DNA of 64,000 nucleotides from Actinomycetes bacterium. GTDB lineage: Bacteria; Bacillota; Sulfobacillia; Sulfobacillales; JAIMBI01. Below, piece by piece: positions 44,788 through 56,841 of this stretch. Both the position numbers and the translations under genes were made by a program. Numbering within the stretch: the first letter of the stretch is position 1; each line of letters opens with the position of its first letter. The notes under the pieces were generated by a model. It ran no database searches. It worked only from the letters and a program-made list of their open reading frames with translations, and was not told where the DNA came from. The stretch spans positions 1 through 64,000 of the forward strand of contig JAIMBI010000010.1 in assembly GCA_023565505.1 (NCBI GenBank). The letters are read 5' to 3'.

Positions 44788-45561
44788 TCAAACACCCGCC
44801 AGGAAATCAGCGAGGAGCTGGTTGACGGCACCGGCTGCCTCGATGTGGGGCAGATGCCCGACGTCTTCCAGGACGACCAGGCGGGCATGCGGCAGGCGTT
44901 CGGCGAGCGCTTCCCCCAGAGGGAGGGGCACCACCCGGTCGTGCCGTCCCCAGATGAGGAGGACCGGCATCGTCAGGCGGCCGAGCTCCGCCGAGCGGTC
45001 CGGCCCGATGGGCGCGGCGGCCAGATAGCGGGCGAAGGCGGCTCGCCCCGCGTTCAGCTCCCGGGCGTCTTCGAGGGTCCGGTAGGGCGTCACCTGTCGG
45101 TAGTGTTCCGGATCGTGCACCATGGTGCTCACGAATTCCGCCGGGGGGACCGTGAGGGGGTTCAGGGGCGCGACACCCGGAACGCTCACCCCCACGGCGT
45201 CGAGCAGGGCGAGCCGGACGACCCGGGCAGGGGCGCTCAGCGCCATCGCCAGGGCAACGCGGCCCCCCATCGAGTTGCCGCCGAGGGCCAAGCGCTCGAG
45301 GCCGAGTACATCCGCCCAGGCCCAGAGGACCGGGGCCAAGTCGTCCACCGTGGTGGCGCCCGGGGCCCAGTCCGACTTGCCGAAGCCGGGCATGTCGGGC
45401 GCAAGCACGCGGAATTGTTCCCCCAACCCCTGCAGTTGGTGCCAGAAGGCCTTGCCGGTCCCCCCGCCGCCGTGCAGCAGGACCAGGGGGAAGCCGGCCC
45501 CCGCCTCCCGGTGGAAGATGCGGGTGTCGCCGACCATCGTGACCTGCTCGGTGATGTGCAT
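44788..45561 (-). CDS. alpha/beta hydrolase
   Basis: 257 aa from ATG 45561; the frame is open to 45612, where a GTG lacks a better site. Oxyanion strand LVLLHGGGGTGKAFW, nucleophile elbow GGNSMGGRVA (Ser near 100), catalytic Asp in WGRHDRVVP and His in VGHLPH. Resembles meta-cleavage-product hydrolases and esterases; substrate unknown. A TATACT (45647-45652) could be its -10. Confidence 0.87.
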   Translation of the reverse strand: MHITEQVTMVGDTRIFHREAGAGFPLVLLHGGGGTGKAFWHQLQGLGEQFRVLAPDMPGFGKSDWAPGATTVDDLAPVLWAWADVLGLERLALGGNSMGGRVALAMALSAPARVVRLALLDAVGVSVPGVAPLNPLTVPPAEFVSTMVHDPEHYRQVTPYRTLEDARELNAGRAAFARYLAAAPIGPDRSAELGRLTMPVLLIWGRHDRVVPLPLGEALAERLPHARLVVLEDVGHLPHIEAAGAVNQLLADFLAGV

Positions 45562-45658
45562 GCGCTTGGCCGGGACCCCGAGGCCCGCGGCCCCCCTCCT
45601 TCTCCGCTCCACCCGAAGGGCGGGCGCCGGACGCGTCGGTCCTTTCAGTATAACGCGC

Positions 45659-45686
45659 GGGGCGGGTCGTATAATCGACCCGCCCC
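45659..45686 (-). terminator. perfect hairpin with TATAAT loop after hppA
   Basis: GGGGCGGGTCG / CGACCCGCCCC, an 11-bp perfect stem whose 6-base loop is TATAAT on the plus strand. It lies 23 bases beyond the hppA stop and is probably its terminator. Confidence 0.55.
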
Positions 45687-45708
45687 GTCGGTGGCCGGAC
45701 CGTCCGGC

Positions 45709-47739
<2,031 letters not shown>

Positions 47740-47778
47740 AGTGTCCAGGGTATCCTCCTCTCGTCGAATGCCGCATCA

Positions 47779-47808
47779 ATTGTACGGACGGCGGAAGAAG
47801 GGTGTCAA
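47779..47808 (-). promoter_or_regulatory. promoter of hppA
   Basis: On the minus strand a consensus TTGACA (rc of 47803-47808), an 18-base spacer and TACAAT (rc of 47779-47784), about 40 bases before the hppA ATG. Confidence 0.8.
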
Positions 47809-47892
47809 CGCGAGGGGGCGCAGGCGGTCGTGCGGACGCCGCCGCAGGAATTTTCCCGCGCGGAGGGAAAGCTTCATCCGTGGACGACGGAC

Positions 47893-48954
47893 ATGGACGA
47901 AAATCGTAACCGGCCGTCCCGTGCTCCCCGGGCCGGGGGCGGCGACCCGCACGGGGACCCGGAGACTGTGCGAGCATGGGGCGAGAGCGGCATCGTGGAC
48001 TTCATCGCCCGCGTGGCCCGACCGGCCCGCCCCGAGATCGAGGTGGGCGTGGGCGACGACGCGGCCGTCGTCCGCGCCGTGGGCCGCCGCCTGGTGGTGT
48101 CCGCCGACATGCTGGTCGAAGGCGTGCACTTCCGCCGGGATTGGACGACGGCCCCCGCGCTGGCCGCCAAGGCGGTCGCGGTGAACGTGAGCGACATCGC
48201 CGCCATGGGGGCCGAGCCCTTCGGCCTGCTCACCTCCGTCGCCCTGCCTGGGGGCTTGGCTTCGGCTTGGGTCCGCGCGTTCTACCGCGCGGTGGTACGG
48301 GTCGCCCGGCGGTACGGGGTGGACCTGCTCGGGGGCGACACGGTCGGCAGCCCCGGGCCGGTCGTGATCGACGTGACGGTGTTGGGCTGGACCGATGAGC
48401 CTGTGCTCCGCCGCGGGGCCCGGCCGGGCGACCGCCTGGTCGTGACCGGCACCCTGGGCGGGGCCGCGGCGGGCCTGTGGGCGCTCGCCAACGGGCTTGC
48501 GGACGACGACCCGGCCGTCCGCCGCGCGGTCCGGCGGCACCGGAGGCCCGCGGCCCGGGTGGCGGCGGGGCGCCTCCTCGCACCCGTGGCTCATGCCCTG
48601 ACCGACATCTCCGACGGCCTGGCCTGGGAGCTGAAGGAACTGCTAGAGTCGGGGGGGATGGGTGCGCGCCTGTCCGCTGAGCGGATTCCGGTGGATCCGG
48701 CGGCCGCGGCGGTGGCGCGGCGGGCGGGCGTGGACCCGCTCCGGTGGGCGCTCTACGGCGGCGAGGATTACGAGCTCGTGGCCGCCCTGCCGCCCGACGC
48801 CGTAGACGGTGTGGCCCGGGAACTGGCGCGAACCGGCCTGGAACTCACCGAGGTGGGCGTGGTGACGGCGGACCCCGGTGTCCGTCTGGTGCGCTCGGCG
48901 GAGGAGGTGCCGGTGGATGTCCACCGCTTCGACCACTTCGACATGGAGCGTTGA
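47893..48954 (+). CDS. thiL: thiamine-monophosphate kinase
   Basis: Phosphorylates thiamine monophosphate to the active diphosphate. Up to 353 aa from ATG 47893; GTG 47968 (near GGAG) would give the more usual start close to WGESGIVDFI. Metal-binding GVGDDAAVV, the VEGVHFRRDW and KAVAVNVSDIAAMGAEP motifs, GGDTVGSPG, DISDGLAWEL and GGEDYELVA are all present in order. First gene of the t6A cluster, as in Bacillus. Confidence 0.94.
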   Translation: MDENRNRPSRAPRAGGGDPHGDPETVRAWGESGIVDFIARVARPARPEIEVGVGDDAAVVRAVGRRLVVSADMLVEGVHFRRDWTTAPALAAKAVAVNVSDIAAMGAEPFGLLTSVALPGGLASAWVRAFYRAVVRVARRYGVDLLGGDTVGSPGPVVIDVTVLGWTDEPVLRRGARPGDRLVVTGTLGGAAAGLWALANGLADDDPAVRRAVRRHRRPAARVAAGRLLAPVAHALTDISDGLAWELKELLESGGMGARLSAERIPVDPAAAAVARRAGVDPLRWALYGGEDYELVAALPPDAVDGVARELARTGLELTEVGVVTADPGVRLVRSAEEVPVDVHRFDHFDMER

Positions 48955-49393
48955 GGTCCCCACCCCGGCGGCCATGGCCGACCTGGGCCGCCGACTCGCC
49001 CCGCTTCTGACGCCGGCGGCAGTCGCGCTCCTCGCGGGGCCGCTCGGGGGCGGCAAGACGACGCTGGTGCGGGCCGTGGCCGAGGCCCTGGGCGCCGGGG
49101 GATTGGTGCGTTCGCCGTCGTTCGACCTGGTGCACCGGCATCCGCTGCCCGACGGCCGGTGGCTGTACCATGTCGACCTGTACCGCCTGGGCGACGCCGT
49201 CCCGGACCCCGACACCCTCGACGTCTGGGATCCGGACGGGATCATCCTGGTCGAATGGGGAGCACCCTGGGCGCGCTGGTTTCCCGACCGGCTGGAGCTG
49301 GCCATCGCCGTGCGGGACGACCACCGGACGGTCACGGTGACGGCGTTCGGGGCGCTGTTGGAACGATTCCGGGTCTGGAGGCGGCGGGTATGA
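48917..49393 (+). CDS. tsaE: tRNA t6A biosynthesis ATPase TsaE
   Basis: P-loop ATPase partner of TsaB/TsaD in making N6-threonylcarbamoyl-adenosine on tRNAs. 158 aa from ATG 48917, which has GGAGGAGG 9 bases upstream and overlaps thiL by 38 bases; ATG 48974 lacks a site and would remove the first strand. Walker A GPLGGGKTT, SPSFDLVHRH switch, and HVDLYRLG and VEWGAPW as in the family. Confidence 0.93.
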   Translation: MSTASTTSTWSVEVPTPAAMADLGRRLAPLLTPAAVALLAGPLGGGKTTLVRAVAEALGAGGLVRSPSFDLVHRHPLPDGRWLYHVDLYRLGDAVPDPDTLDVWDPDGIILVEWGAPWARWFPDRLELAIAVRDDHRTVTVTAFGALLERFRVWRRRV

Positions 49394-50061
49394 GCGGGGG
49401 GGTGGTCCTGGCCCTGGACGCGGCGGGACCGGGTGCCAGCGTCGCGCTACTGCGCGACGGCCGCGCGCTGGCGGAGATCCGCTGGGTCGAGCCGCGCAGT
49501 GCCGGCACCCGCCTTTTGGCCTGGGTGGACGACCTGGTGACGACCTTCGGCCGACCGGAGGCCGTGGCGGTGGGCATCGGCCCCGGCTCGTTCACTGGAG
49601 TGCGGGTGGCCGTCACGGCCGCCAAGACGCTCGCCTGGGCCTGGGGCGTCCCGCTGTACGCGGCCTCGTCGCTGGCGGCGCAGGCCGTGGGAGCGCCCGT
49701 GGGGGCCTGGGTGCTGACGTCGCTCGAGCGTCGCGGGTCCGCGGTCTACGTGGGCCTTTACCGGGTCGGGCGGGATGGCCTCGCCGCGGCGTGGCCCGAC
49801 ACGGCGTGGACGGTGGGGCAGGCGCTGGCGCTGCCCGCCGACGCGGAGCGGCTTCTGGTGGCCGGCCCGCTGGGCGACGACGCCGCCTGGCTGGCCACGC
49901 TGCCCGTTCCGGCGGAGCCCTTCGAAGGGGTGTCGCCCGCCCGGGGGGTGGCCTGGCTGGCGACGCGCCCCGGGGTCGCGCCGGTGGCTCCGCTCGGTCT
50001 GGAGCCAGCCTATCTCCGCCCGCCGCCGGGACGGGCCGCCGGGGCTCCCCCGGGGGGATAG
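49390..50061 (+). CDS. tsaB: tRNA t6A biosynthesis protein TsaB
   Basis: Actin-like ASKHA-fold scaffold that binds TsaD, 223 aa. Start VVLALDAAGPGASVALLRDG, the family motif GIGPGSFTGVRVAVTAAKTLA near 60-80. The C-terminus is short of the last helix found in some relatives. ATGA overlap with tsaE. Confidence 0.92.
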   Translation: MSGGVVLALDAAGPGASVALLRDGRALAEIRWVEPRSAGTRLLAWVDDLVTTFGRPEAVAVGIGPGSFTGVRVAVTAAKTLAWAWGVPLYAASSLAAQAVGAPVGAWVLTSLERRGSAVYVGLYRVGRDGLAAAWPDTAWTVGQALALPADAERLLVAGPLGDDAAWLATLPVPAEPFEGVSPARGVAWLATRPGVAPVAPLGLEPAYLRPPPGRAAGAPPGG

Positions 50062-50113
50062 GGGGACGACCTCGCCATCACCGGTCTCGGAAGGGAGGCG
50101 GCGAACCATCGCG

Positions 50114-50578
50114 CTGGCGGACCAGAACGCGGATGCCATCGTCATCCGCGACATGTACCTGAGCGACCTCGACGCCGTGATGCGCATCGAACGGGCGTCG
50201 TTCACCACGCCCTGGTCGCGCTCGGCATTCCAGACGGAGTTGATGGAGAACAGTTTCGCCGTCTACCTGGTCCTCGAGCTGCACGGCCGCGTCGTGGCCT
50301 ACGGCGGCATGTGGCTCATCCTCGACGAGGCGCACGTGACCAATGTCGCCGTGGATCCGGCCTTCCGCGGCCACGGCCTCGGGGATGCGATGATGCGGGG
50401 GCTCATGGCCCGGGCCGTGCAACACGGGGCCAAGCGCATGACCCTGGAAGTCCGGCGCTCCAACGTGGTCGCCCAGAATCTCTACGCCAAGTTGGGCTTC
50501 GTCCAGCTCGGCGTGCGGCGCGGCTACTACACGGACACCCACGAAGACGCCTTCATCATGTGGAAGGACCCGCTTTGA
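50114..50578 (+). CDS. rimI: ribosomal-protein-alanine N-acetyltransferase RimI (start uncertain)
   Basis: GNAT acetyltransferase for N-terminal alanine of S18, 154 aa from CTG 50114. IVIRDMYLSDLDAVMRIERASF is the conserved start, which lies upstream of the only ATG (50153). Motif A VAVDPAFRGHGLGDAMM and the RRSNVVAQNLYAKLGF segment are clear. No ATG, GTG or TTG exists before it in frame, so initiation is at CTG 50114 or at ATC 50108, 9 bases after AAGGGAGG (50091-50098). Its end overlaps the antisense membrane gene by 23 bases. Confidence 0.9.
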   Translation: MADQNADAIVIRDMYLSDLDAVMRIERASFTTPWSRSAFQTELMENSFAVYLVLELHGRVVAYGGMWLILDEAHVTNVAVDPAFRGHGLGDAMMRGLMARAVQHGAKRMTLEVRRSNVVAQNLYAKLGFVQLGVRRGYYTDTHEDAFIMWKDPL

Positions 50579-51062
50579 GGCGCCTCCGGTCCGTCTCCTC
50601 CCGCCGGTCGTTCCCGGTGCGGGGCGCTTGGGGCGCGAACCGGCTTCCCCACCAGGCGGCCACCAGACCCACGGCGCCGTAGAAGACGGCGGCGATGAGC
50701 GCGGTGAGGACGGCCGAGGTGACCAGGTGCAGCTGGTGCATGATGAGGGCGGCCCGCGGCGGCACGCCGTGCGCGGCGAGGTCGGCGACGAAGGCCTGGG
50801 TGGCGGGGGGCGTGTGCATGAGCCACTGGCTCAACGCGGCCCCGGCGGTCCCGGCCACGGCGCCCAGCACGAGGCCGGCGCGCGCCGGGCGGCCGCCGCG
50901 GTGGGCCCGTCGTCGGCCGAAGGCGGCGAGAAGGGCCGTTGCGACGACGAAGGCGGCGAGGTGCGCCGGCGTCATGCGGTCGTAGCCGGCGGGATAGAAC
51001 GCGAGCAGGGCGGGGGCGGCCAGCACGGCAACTAGGGCCAGGGCGTAAAGGACAGCGGCCAT
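50556..51062 (-). CDS. small membrane protein of unknown function
   Basis: 168 aa from ATG 51062 after GGGAGGTGCTC. About four membrane helices: residues 2-23, 32-48, 62-80 and 110-135. A basic tail (RREETDRRRLK) follows. No family recognised. It lies on the opposite strand between rimI and tsaD and its end overlaps rimI, interrupting an otherwise plus-strand cluster. Confidence 0.7.
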   Translation of the reverse strand: MAAVLYALALVAVLAAPALLAFYPAGYDRMTPAHLAAFVVATALLAAFGRRRAHRGGRPARAGLVLGAVAGTAGAALSQWLMHTPPATQAFVADLAAHGVPPRAALIMHQLHLVTSAVLTALIAAVFYGAVGLVAAWWGSRFAPQAPRTGNDRREETDRRRLKAGPST

Positions 51063-51136
51063 GAGCACCTCCCTGGGGGACGCGGGGGACGGACCGGGCT
51101 TCGGCCCGGAGTATGGCCCGGCAGAGGGGGATCTAT

Positions 51137-52159
51137 GTGGACCACGTGATCTTGGGTCTGGAGACATCCTGCGACGAGACCGCCGTGGCCGTGGTGGCGG
51201 ACGGATCCCGGGTCCTCGGGGAGGCCGTCGCCTCTTCCGCGTCGCTGCAGGCCCGCTACGGGGGCGTGGTGCCGGAGGTGGCGGCCCGGGAGCACGTCGC
51301 GGCCCTGCCCGCCTTGGTCGATGCGGCCCTCGCGGACGCCGGCCTCTCGGGCCGGGACGTGGACGCCGTGGCGGTCACCGTCGGACCGGGCCTGCTGGGA
51401 TCCCTCCTGGTCGGGATGGCCGCCGCCAAGGCGCTCGCGGTGGCATGGCGACGTCCGCTCGTGGCCGTTAACCATCTCGAGGCCCATCTGGCGGCCAACG
51501 CCCTGGTCGGCCCCCTGGTCCTGCCGGCGCTGGCGCTCCTGGTGTCGGGCGGACACACCGGACTGTGGCTGTGGCGGGCGGACGGGGAGTGGGAACGGCT
51601 CGGGCAGACCCGCGACGACGCCGCGGGGGAGGCCTTGGACAAAGGCGCCCGTCTTTTGGGCCTGGGGTACCCGGGCGGACCCGCCGTCGAGGCCCTCGCC
51701 CGGACCGTGGACGGGCCCGGCGGACGCCGGCTTCCCGTGGCCCGCCTGTCCGGCTCCGAACTGGACTTCAGCTTCAGCGGCCTGAAGACGGCGCTGGCCC
51801 AAGGGCTGGCGCAACAGCCCGAGGAGCCGGCGAGGTGGGCGTGGGCCCTCGAAGAGGCTGTCGTCCAGGCGCTCGTGGAGCGGGTGGCCGCCGCCCACGC
51901 CCGCTACCCGGTCGACCGGCTCTACGTGGCCGGCGGGGTCGCCGCCAATCGCCGGCTCCGGGAACGGCTCGCCGAATGGGCGGACGGGGCCGGGGTCACG
52001 GTGGTAGTGCCGCCCCCTCGCTGGTGCACCGACAACGGGGCGATGGTGGCCGCGGCGGCGGCCCTCCGCTGGAACCGGACCGGCCGCCTGCCGGCGGCAC
52101 CGCTCTCCGTGGCGCCCGACACCCTGCTCGAATTGGGCCGGCCAGCCGGGCCGGCCTAG
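51137..52159 (+). CDS. tsaD: tRNA N6-adenosine threonylcarbamoyltransferase TsaD
   Basis: Catalytic, metal-binding ASKHA protein that transfers threonylcarbamoyl to A37. 340 aa from GTG 51137, which has AGAGGGGG at 5-6 bases (ATG 51113 is upstream). ILGLETSCDETAVAVV start, the metal site NHLEAHLAAN (HxExH) near 113-117, SGGHTGLW and the late CTDNGAMVA. Fits the tsaE-tsaB-rimI context. Confidence 0.95.
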   Translation: MDHVILGLETSCDETAVAVVADGSRVLGEAVASSASLQARYGGVVPEVAAREHVAALPALVDAALADAGLSGRDVDAVAVTVGPGLLGSLLVGMAAAKALAVAWRRPLVAVNHLEAHLAANALVGPLVLPALALLVSGGHTGLWLWRADGEWERLGQTRDDAAGEALDKGARLLGLGYPGGPAVEALARTVDGPGGRRLPVARLSGSELDFSFSGLKTALAQGLAQQPEEPARWAWALEEAVVQALVERVAAAHARYPVDRLYVAGGVAANRRLRERLAEWADGAGVTVVVPPPRWCTDNGAMVAAAAALRWNRTGRLPAAPLSVAPDTLLELGRPAGPA

Positions 52160-52236
52160 TCGCCCCTGGGGGCCGGCGAAGCCGGCGGCGACCCCGGTCG
52201 GCAGACCGATCTGCGCATGTGAGGGAGGAACGTACC

Positions 52237-52746
52237 GTGCTCTTGCCATACAAGGGGATCCAACCCGAGCTGGCCGAACCGTGCTTCGTCGCGCCCGGCG
52301 CCCACCTGATCGGCCGCGTGCGCCTGGGTGTCGAGGCCTCCGTCTGGTTCAACGCGGTCCTGCGCGGCGACGGGGACCTCATCGAGATCGGGGCCCGGAC
52401 CAATCTGCAGGACGGCGTGGTGGTGCACACCGACCAGGGCCGTCCCTGCGTTGTGGGATCCGACTGCACCGTGGGTCATCTGGCCGTGCTGCACGGTTGC
52501 CGGATCCACGACCGGGTCCTCGTCGGCATGGGTGCCATAGTGATGAACGGGGCGGAGATCGGCGAGGACTCGCTGGTGGCCGCGGGCACGCTGATCCTGG
52601 AGGACACCGTCATCCCGCCGGGCAGTCTGGTCGTGGGGCGACCGGGCAAGGTGGTCCGACCGCTCACCGAGGCCGAGCGCGAAAGGGTGCGCCGGGCGGC
52701 CCGGCACTACGTGGAGTTGTGGCGGGAAGCGGGCTGGTCGCTCTGA
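52237..52746 (+). CDS. gamma-carbonic anhydrase/left-handed beta-helix protein
   Basis: 169 aa hexapeptide-repeat protein. The zinc His ligands appear in VVVHTDQG, VGHLAVLHGC; the repeats (I/V-G-x-x..) run residues 24-135, followed by a C-terminal helix (RRAARHYVELW). GTG 52237 follows GGGAGGAA. Cam/CaiE/YrdA family; carbonic anhydrase activity is likely but not certain. Confidence 0.87.
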   Translation: MLLPYKGIQPELAEPCFVAPGAHLIGRVRLGVEASVWFNAVLRGDGDLIEIGARTNLQDGVVVHTDQGRPCVVGSDCTVGHLAVLHGCRIHDRVLVGMGAIVMNGAEIGEDSLVAAGTLILEDTVIPPGSLVVGRPGKVVRPLTEAERERVRRAARHYVELWREAGWSL

Positions 52747-52810
52747 CGCGGAAAGGCGAGGCCGGCCCCGGCGCACACTGAGGCTAGGTGGGCGGGAGGT
52801 GGCCGCAGGC

Positions 52811-54196
52811 GTGCGGCGGGTGCACTTCATCGGGATTGGCGGCTATTCCATGAGCGGGCTGGCGCTGGCGCTCCACGCGCAGGGCATCGCGGTGACGGGG
52901 TCGGACGTCAGGCCGTCGGCCCGGACCGACCGGCTGCTGGCCGCGGGAGTGCCGGTGGCCTTCGGCCACCGGCCCGAGAATCTCGGCGACGCCGACACCG
53001 TCGTCTACACCACCGACGTTCCGGAAGACAATCCCGAGCGGCGGGCGGCGCGGGACCGGGGCCTCCGCCTGCTGCACCGCTCCGAGATCCTGGCCGGGCT
53101 CCTGGCCGGCCGCCGCACGATCCTGGTCACCGGCAGCCACGGCAAGACGACCACGACGAGCATGATCGGGGTGGTGCTGGCCCACGCCGGGTGGGATCCG
53201 CTGGTGCTGGTGGGCGGAGAGGTGGACGCCTTCGAGGGTGCCAACGTCCGCCTCGGGTCGGGAGCCTGGGCGGTGGCGGAGGCCGACGAGAGCGACGGTA
53301 GCCTCGTGCGCTACGCCCCGACCGTCGCCGTGCTGACGAACGTCGAACCGGAGCACCTCGACCATTACGGCGGCTCGTTCGAGCGGCTGGTGGCCACGCT
53401 CGCCGGGTTCGCCGCCAAGGTGCCGCCGGAGGGGCTCGCGGTGCTCGGCATCGACGATCCCCGTCTCCGTCGTCTAGCGGAGACGCTTACGGGCCCGGTG
53501 GCGACCTACGGCCTCGACACCGCCGCCGAGTGGACGGCCCGCATCCTGCGGCGGGATCCGTTCGGCACGGCGTTCGAGGCGTGGTGGCAGGGCTCGCCGC
53601 TGGCGACGGTGCGGCTTCGCGTCCCCGGCCGGCACAACGTCGCCAACGCGCTCGCCGCGCTGGCCGTGGCGAGCTTCCTGGGCATCGCGCCGGAGACGGC
53701 GGCGGCCGCTCTGGCCCGCTTCGGCGGAGCGCACCGGCGGTTCGAACTGCTCGCCGCCCAAGACGGCATCCTCGTGGTCGACGACTACGCGCACCACCCC
53801 ACCGAGATCCGCGCCACGCTGGCCGCCGCCCGGCAGGTGTCGCGGGGGCGGGTGCTGGCGGTCTTCCAACCCCAGCGGTACACCCGTACGCGGCAGCTGT
53901 GGGACGGCTTCGTCGAGGTTCTGGGGGACGCGGACAGCATGCTGGTGCTGGACGTCTACGCGCCAGCGGGGGAGACGCCGGACCCCGCCGTGAGCGGTCG
54001 GCGCCTGGCCGAGGCGGCCGCCTCGGCCCATCCCAGCCGACGGGTGCGGTACGCGCCGGGTCTGCCGTGGGCCGTCGACTGGCTGGAGGCCCACGCCCGT
54101 CCTGGCGATCTGGTGCTCAGCATGGGAGCGGGCGACGTCTGGCGCGTCACCCACGCGCTGGCGGCGCGGCTTAAGGGCCGCCGACCCCCGGTTTGA
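52811..54196 (+). CDS. murC: UDP-N-acetylmuramate-L-alanine ligase
   Basis: Adds L-Ala to UDP-MurNAc, first peptide step of peptidoglycan. 461 aa. Start VHFIGIGGYSMSGLALAL, P-loop TGSHGKTTTT near 103-113, the NVEPEHLDHYG motif, and DDYAHHPTEIRATL C-domain. GTG 52811 is 11 bases from GGAGG; GTG 52799 overlaps that site. Downstream cca overlaps by 4 bases (TTGA). murB is not visible. Confidence 0.94.
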   Translation: MRRVHFIGIGGYSMSGLALALHAQGIAVTGSDVRPSARTDRLLAAGVPVAFGHRPENLGDADTVVYTTDVPEDNPERRAARDRGLRLLHRSEILAGLLAGRRTILVTGSHGKTTTTSMIGVVLAHAGWDPLVLVGGEVDAFEGANVRLGSGAWAVAEADESDGSLVRYAPTVAVLTNVEPEHLDHYGGSFERLVATLAGFAAKVPPEGLAVLGIDDPRLRRLAETLTGPVATYGLDTAAEWTARILRRDPFGTAFEAWWQGSPLATVRLRVPGRHNVANALAALAVASFLGIAPETAAAALARFGGAHRRFELLAAQDGILVVDDYAHHPTEIRATLAAARQVSRGRVLAVFQPQRYTRTRQLWDGFVEVLGDADSMLVLDVYAPAGETPDPAVSGRRLAEAAASAHPSRRVRYAPGLPWAVDWLEAHARPGDLVLSMGAGDVWRVTHALAARLKGRRPPV

Positions 54197-55296
54197 GCGG
54201 GGGCGGGAGCGCCTCCGCCTTCGCCGCCGTGCGTTGGCTGTGGGGCGAGCTGGACCGGGCGGCAACGACCTGGCTGGTCGGAGGGGCGGTGCGGGACGGC
54301 CTCCTCGGAATCGCGCCGGGCGACTGGGACCTGGCCACGGCTCTGGAACCGCCGCGGGTCCTCGCGCTGCTCCGGGGCCGGGGTTGGCCCCTCGACACGC
54401 GCGGGGCGCGGTTCGGACGCGTCGGCGTCCACACCCGGGCCGGGGTGGTGGACGTGGTCACCTTCCGCGCTGAGGGCGACTATGCGGACCAGCGGCATCC
54501 CGGCCGGGTGCGCTGGGTGCGCCGGGGCGAAGTGGACCTCCGGCGTCGGGACTTCACCGTCAACGCTCTGGCGCTCACCCGCCAGGGGCGGGTGGTGGAC
54601 GTCGTGGGCGGGCGGCGGGACTTGGAGGCCCGGCGGCTTGCGACGGTGGGACCGGCGGCGGAGCGGATCCGCGAGGATCCCCTCCGGGCTTGGCGCGCCG
54701 TGCGGTTCCTCGCCTACGCGCCGGGCGACTGGAACTGGGACCCCGCGCTCGCGGCGGCCGTGGCGGCGGCGGCCGAAGCGGCACGGGCGGTGGCGCCGTC
54801 CCGGGTGGGCCGGGAACTCGCCGCGCTCATGGACCGGCCATACCCCTCACGGGCCCTCCGGGCGGCCGGGGCGGCGGGGCTCCTGCCGCCCTGGCCCCCC
54901 GAACGTCGGCTCTGCCGGCTCCCCGATGCGGCGTTGCGCTGGGCGGCCGTGGAGGCGGTGTGGGGATGGCCGGGGCTCGTGACCCGGATCGGGTTGCCGC
55001 GCGCCGTGGTGCGGGAGGTGGCCCGGCTCCGGGGCGCCTTGGCAGGGGATGCGCGGAGCCCGGCGCTCCCCGAGCGGGTGGCCTGCTTGGCAGAGTGGCT
55101 GGGCCAGCCGCCGCCGGTGCCCCTGCCCATTACCGGGCGGGACGTCATGGAACGGCTGGGGATTCCCCCCGGTCCGGCGGTGGGGGCGGCGTTGCGGCGG
55201 GCCCGGGCGTGGGTGGCGGCCCAGCCCCGGCCGCCCGACCGCGAGGCGGTGCTGGCCTATCTCGCTCGCACCGGCGCGGAGCCTCTGGACGAGTAG
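54193..55296 (+). CDS. CCA tRNA nucleotidyltransferase / poly(A) polymerase family
   Basis: Adds or repairs the CCA tail. 367 aa, TTG start overlapping murC. Class II nucleotidyltransferase head: LVGGAVRDGLLG near 30, metal Asps in GDWDLATAL near 46, and RRRDFTVNALAL near 120. The C-terminal body is shorter than E. coli enzyme but has no HD phosphohydrolase motif. All three tRNA genes seen here encode CCA, so it may serve mostly for repair; could also be poly(A) polymerase-like. Confidence 0.87.
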   Translation: MSGGGSASAFAAVRWLWGELDRAATTWLVGGAVRDGLLGIAPGDWDLATALEPPRVLALLRGRGWPLDTRGARFGRVGVHTRAGVVDVVTFRAEGDYADQRHPGRVRWVRRGEVDLRRRDFTVNALALTRQGRVVDVVGGRRDLEARRLATVGPAAERIREDPLRAWRAVRFLAYAPGDWNWDPALAAAVAAAAEAARAVAPSRVGRELAALMDRPYPSRALRAAGAAGLLPPWPPERRLCRLPDAALRWAAVEAVWGWPGLVTRIGLPRAVVREVARLRGALAGDARSPALPERVACLAEWLGQPPPVPLPITGRDVMERLGIPPGPAVGAALRRARAWVAAQPRPPDREAVLAYLARTGAEPLDE

Positions 55297-55327
55297 CCCG
55301 ACGGCCGGAGGACTATGGTATGGTTGA

Positions 55328-56824
<1,497 letters not shown>

Positions 56825-56841
56825 GGCGGGGACGAGTAGGG

